Source: Actinomycetota bacterium
GTDB taxonomy: Bacteria > Actinomycetota > Thermoleophilia > Gaiellales > Gaiellaceae
DNA: 49,284 bases
Direction of reading: 5' to 3'
Assembly: GCA_020029595.1 (NCBI GenBank)
Contig: JAIBJN010000007.1
Span: forward strand, 1 to 49,284
Notes under the pieces: model-generated
Databases searched by the model: none
What the model saw: the letters and a program-made list of their open reading frames with translations, nothing else
Told to the model about the DNA's origin: nothing
Made by a program: the position numbers and the translations under genes
Part shown: piece by piece, positions 48,546-49,284 of the stretch
How the letters are laid out: every line of letters starts with the position of its first letter
How positions within the stretch are numbered: position 1 is the first letter of the stretch

Positions 48546-49284
48546 TTAGGAAGATAGGCCCTCGTGCTCGCTCAGAAGCTTCCGCAGATTCTGGCGGATT
48601 GGATCGGCGCGCGACTGGCTGATCGCGTCGAGGTACCTGGTGCTCTTTTCGGCTCTCTCGAACTGTCGGTAAGGCAACCTAAAGTGCTCCAGGAAGAAGT
48701 TGGAGGCCGCGTAAAGGACGATCAAACGAGCGCGGCTCAGTTCTCCGAGGCGGCCACGCGCTGCGGCATTCTGCAGGAAGTCCATGACGCTCTGAACCTG
48801 CGGGCTCGGCTCCCCTTGCATGAACTCTGAGTAGCTGATGGAGGATGTGCTGGGGTCCCCCGAGGTGGTGAGCTGTTCGGTAACAAACCGCAACTGGTTG
48901 TAGAAGACCTGAGCGAGCTCGGGCCACTTGTAGTCAGTACCCTCGAACAGCTCTCGTTCGGTAGTGAGTAGATAAGGCTCGCTCGTTTTCAGCAGCTTCC
49001 ATCTGTCTGTCCCGACGCCCATTTCGGGTTGCAAGATCTGTCTCAGCCGATCGGAGAGGTCATGGACGCTTTCGATGATCTGACCCTTTGGGCCTCCAAC
49101 CGTCGAGCGGAACGTTTTCATCGCTTCGAGCTGGTACTCGCGCTCGGCGGTGATCCGGTCCTGCTGACCCGTCGCGCCGACTTCCTGGAGCTTGTCTGTC
49201 AATTGCTGTCGAAGGGTTCGCCTCCCGAACCAGTACGACACGGCCGCGGCTAAGACTGCGACTACTGCGGCAGATACGCCGGAG
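48546..49284 (-). CDS. Membrane-anchored helical protein, 5' end outside window
   Basis: At least 245 aa, family not recognised. An internal GTG at 49241 gives 231 aa, but the frame stays open to the window edge and reads SGVSAAVVAVLAAAVSYWFG, a membrane helix with a positive end (GRRTLRQQL), so the true start lies beyond. The rest is soluble and helical with charged residues (DRITAEREYQLEAMKTF, FLEHFRLPYRQFERAEKS). This layout, an N-terminal anchor followed by a helical domain, is common in island and phage proteins of unknown role. Confidence 0.7.
   Translation of the reverse strand, partial: SGVSAAVVAVLAAAVSYWFGRRTLRQQLTDKLQEVGATGQQDRITAEREYQLEAMKTFRSTVGGPKGQIIESVHDLSDRLRQILQPEMGVGTDRWKLLKTSEPYLLTTERELFEGTDYKWPELAQVFYNQLRFVTEQLTTSGDPSTSSISYSEFMQGEPSPQVQSVMDFLQNAAARGRLGELSRARLIVLYAASNFFLEHFRLPYRQFERAEKSTRYLDAISQSRADPIRQNLRKLLSEHEGLSS

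Larger units (their letters stand above)
46183..49284. mobile_element. Left end of an integrated island (continues past the window)
   Basis: Starts where tRNA-Arg homology stops, has a tyrosine integrase as its first gene, then genes with no recognised housekeeping role, small repeats and loosely packed DNA, unlike the tight core to its left. The other junction, with the 5' half of the tRNA and a duplicated 3' half, should lie to the right. Prophage or integrative element cannot be told apart here. Confidence 0.75.

Noticed and set aside
1-49284. CRISPR arrays, rRNA genes, insertion sequences with transposases
   Set aside because: No regularly spaced repeats, no rRNA motifs and no transposase frames were seen.

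Overview
The window is high-GC DNA, almost fully coding, with many genes overlapping by 1 to 4 bases (ATGA, GTGA, TAATG junctions). The gene content points to an actinobacterium: an FhaA/FhaB/PP2C/protein-kinase cluster, a PdtaS/PdtaR-like histidine kinase plus ANTAR regulator, OpcA beside glucose-6-phosphate dehydrogenase, a DUF4446 protein, and several genes with a TANNNT hexamer 6-8 bases before the start codon (leaderless style). A deep-branching lineage such as Thermoleophilia is plausible, but that is inference.

Layout. 1-3.9 kb (minus): kinase > FhaA > FhaB > PP2C, a Ser/Thr phosphorylation signalling operon. 4.0-6.6 kb (plus): membrane-anchored protein, DUF4446 protein, acetyltransferase, HNH endonuclease. 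6.9-13 kb: two different glutamine synthetases (type I-beta-like on minus, I-alpha-like on plus), each with a GC-rich leader hairpin, flanking an ABC exporter and an MFS transporter. 13.1-20.3 kb: a dense two-component block (pseudo-receiver, OmpR-type regulator, lone receiver, giant PAS/GAF kinase, PdtaS/PdtaR pair). 20.3-22.9 kb: secreted HEXXH protein and an ABC-F ATPase.

22.9-34.8 kb (plus) is the metabolic core: cbbR, cbbL, cbbS, prk, tkt, tal, pgi, gnd, zwf, opcA, pgl. It joins a green-like Form I RuBisCO and phosphoribulokinase to the complete oxidative pentose-phosphate branch. CO2 and Ru5P made by Zwf/Pgl/Gnd could feed Prk and RuBisCO directly. Fructose-bisphosphate aldolase, phosphatases, Gap, Pgk, Rpi and Rpe are not in the window. 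Both gaps around cbbR carry ATAGAG/CTCTAT-type inverted repeats, candidate CbbR sites.

34.8-42.3 kb: an amidase whose start cannot be found, a 38-aa membrane peptide, a caa3-type cytochrome oxidase operon (coxB-coxA-ctaB, minus), a small unknown gene, a DUF4395-thioredoxin fusion and a hydroxyacid dehydrogenase. 42.3-46.1 kb: 2-oxoglutarate dehydrogenase E1 and an agmatinase-family enzyme. At 46.14 kb a 3' fragment of tRNA-Arg(CCT) is followed at once by a tyrosine integrase and unrecognised genes up to the window edge: the left end of an integrated island.

The most unusual non-genic signal is a pair of roughly 165-bp structured elements (1304-1467 and 36032-36198), in opposite orientation, with matching terminal inverted repeats and covarying internal stems. 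Each sits inside an operon exactly between a stop codon and the next gene. Other signals are REP-like palindromes (one inside the pgi reading frame), three perfect palindromes in and around pgl, and two identical GGGGGA-N8-TCCCCC sites in front of coxB.
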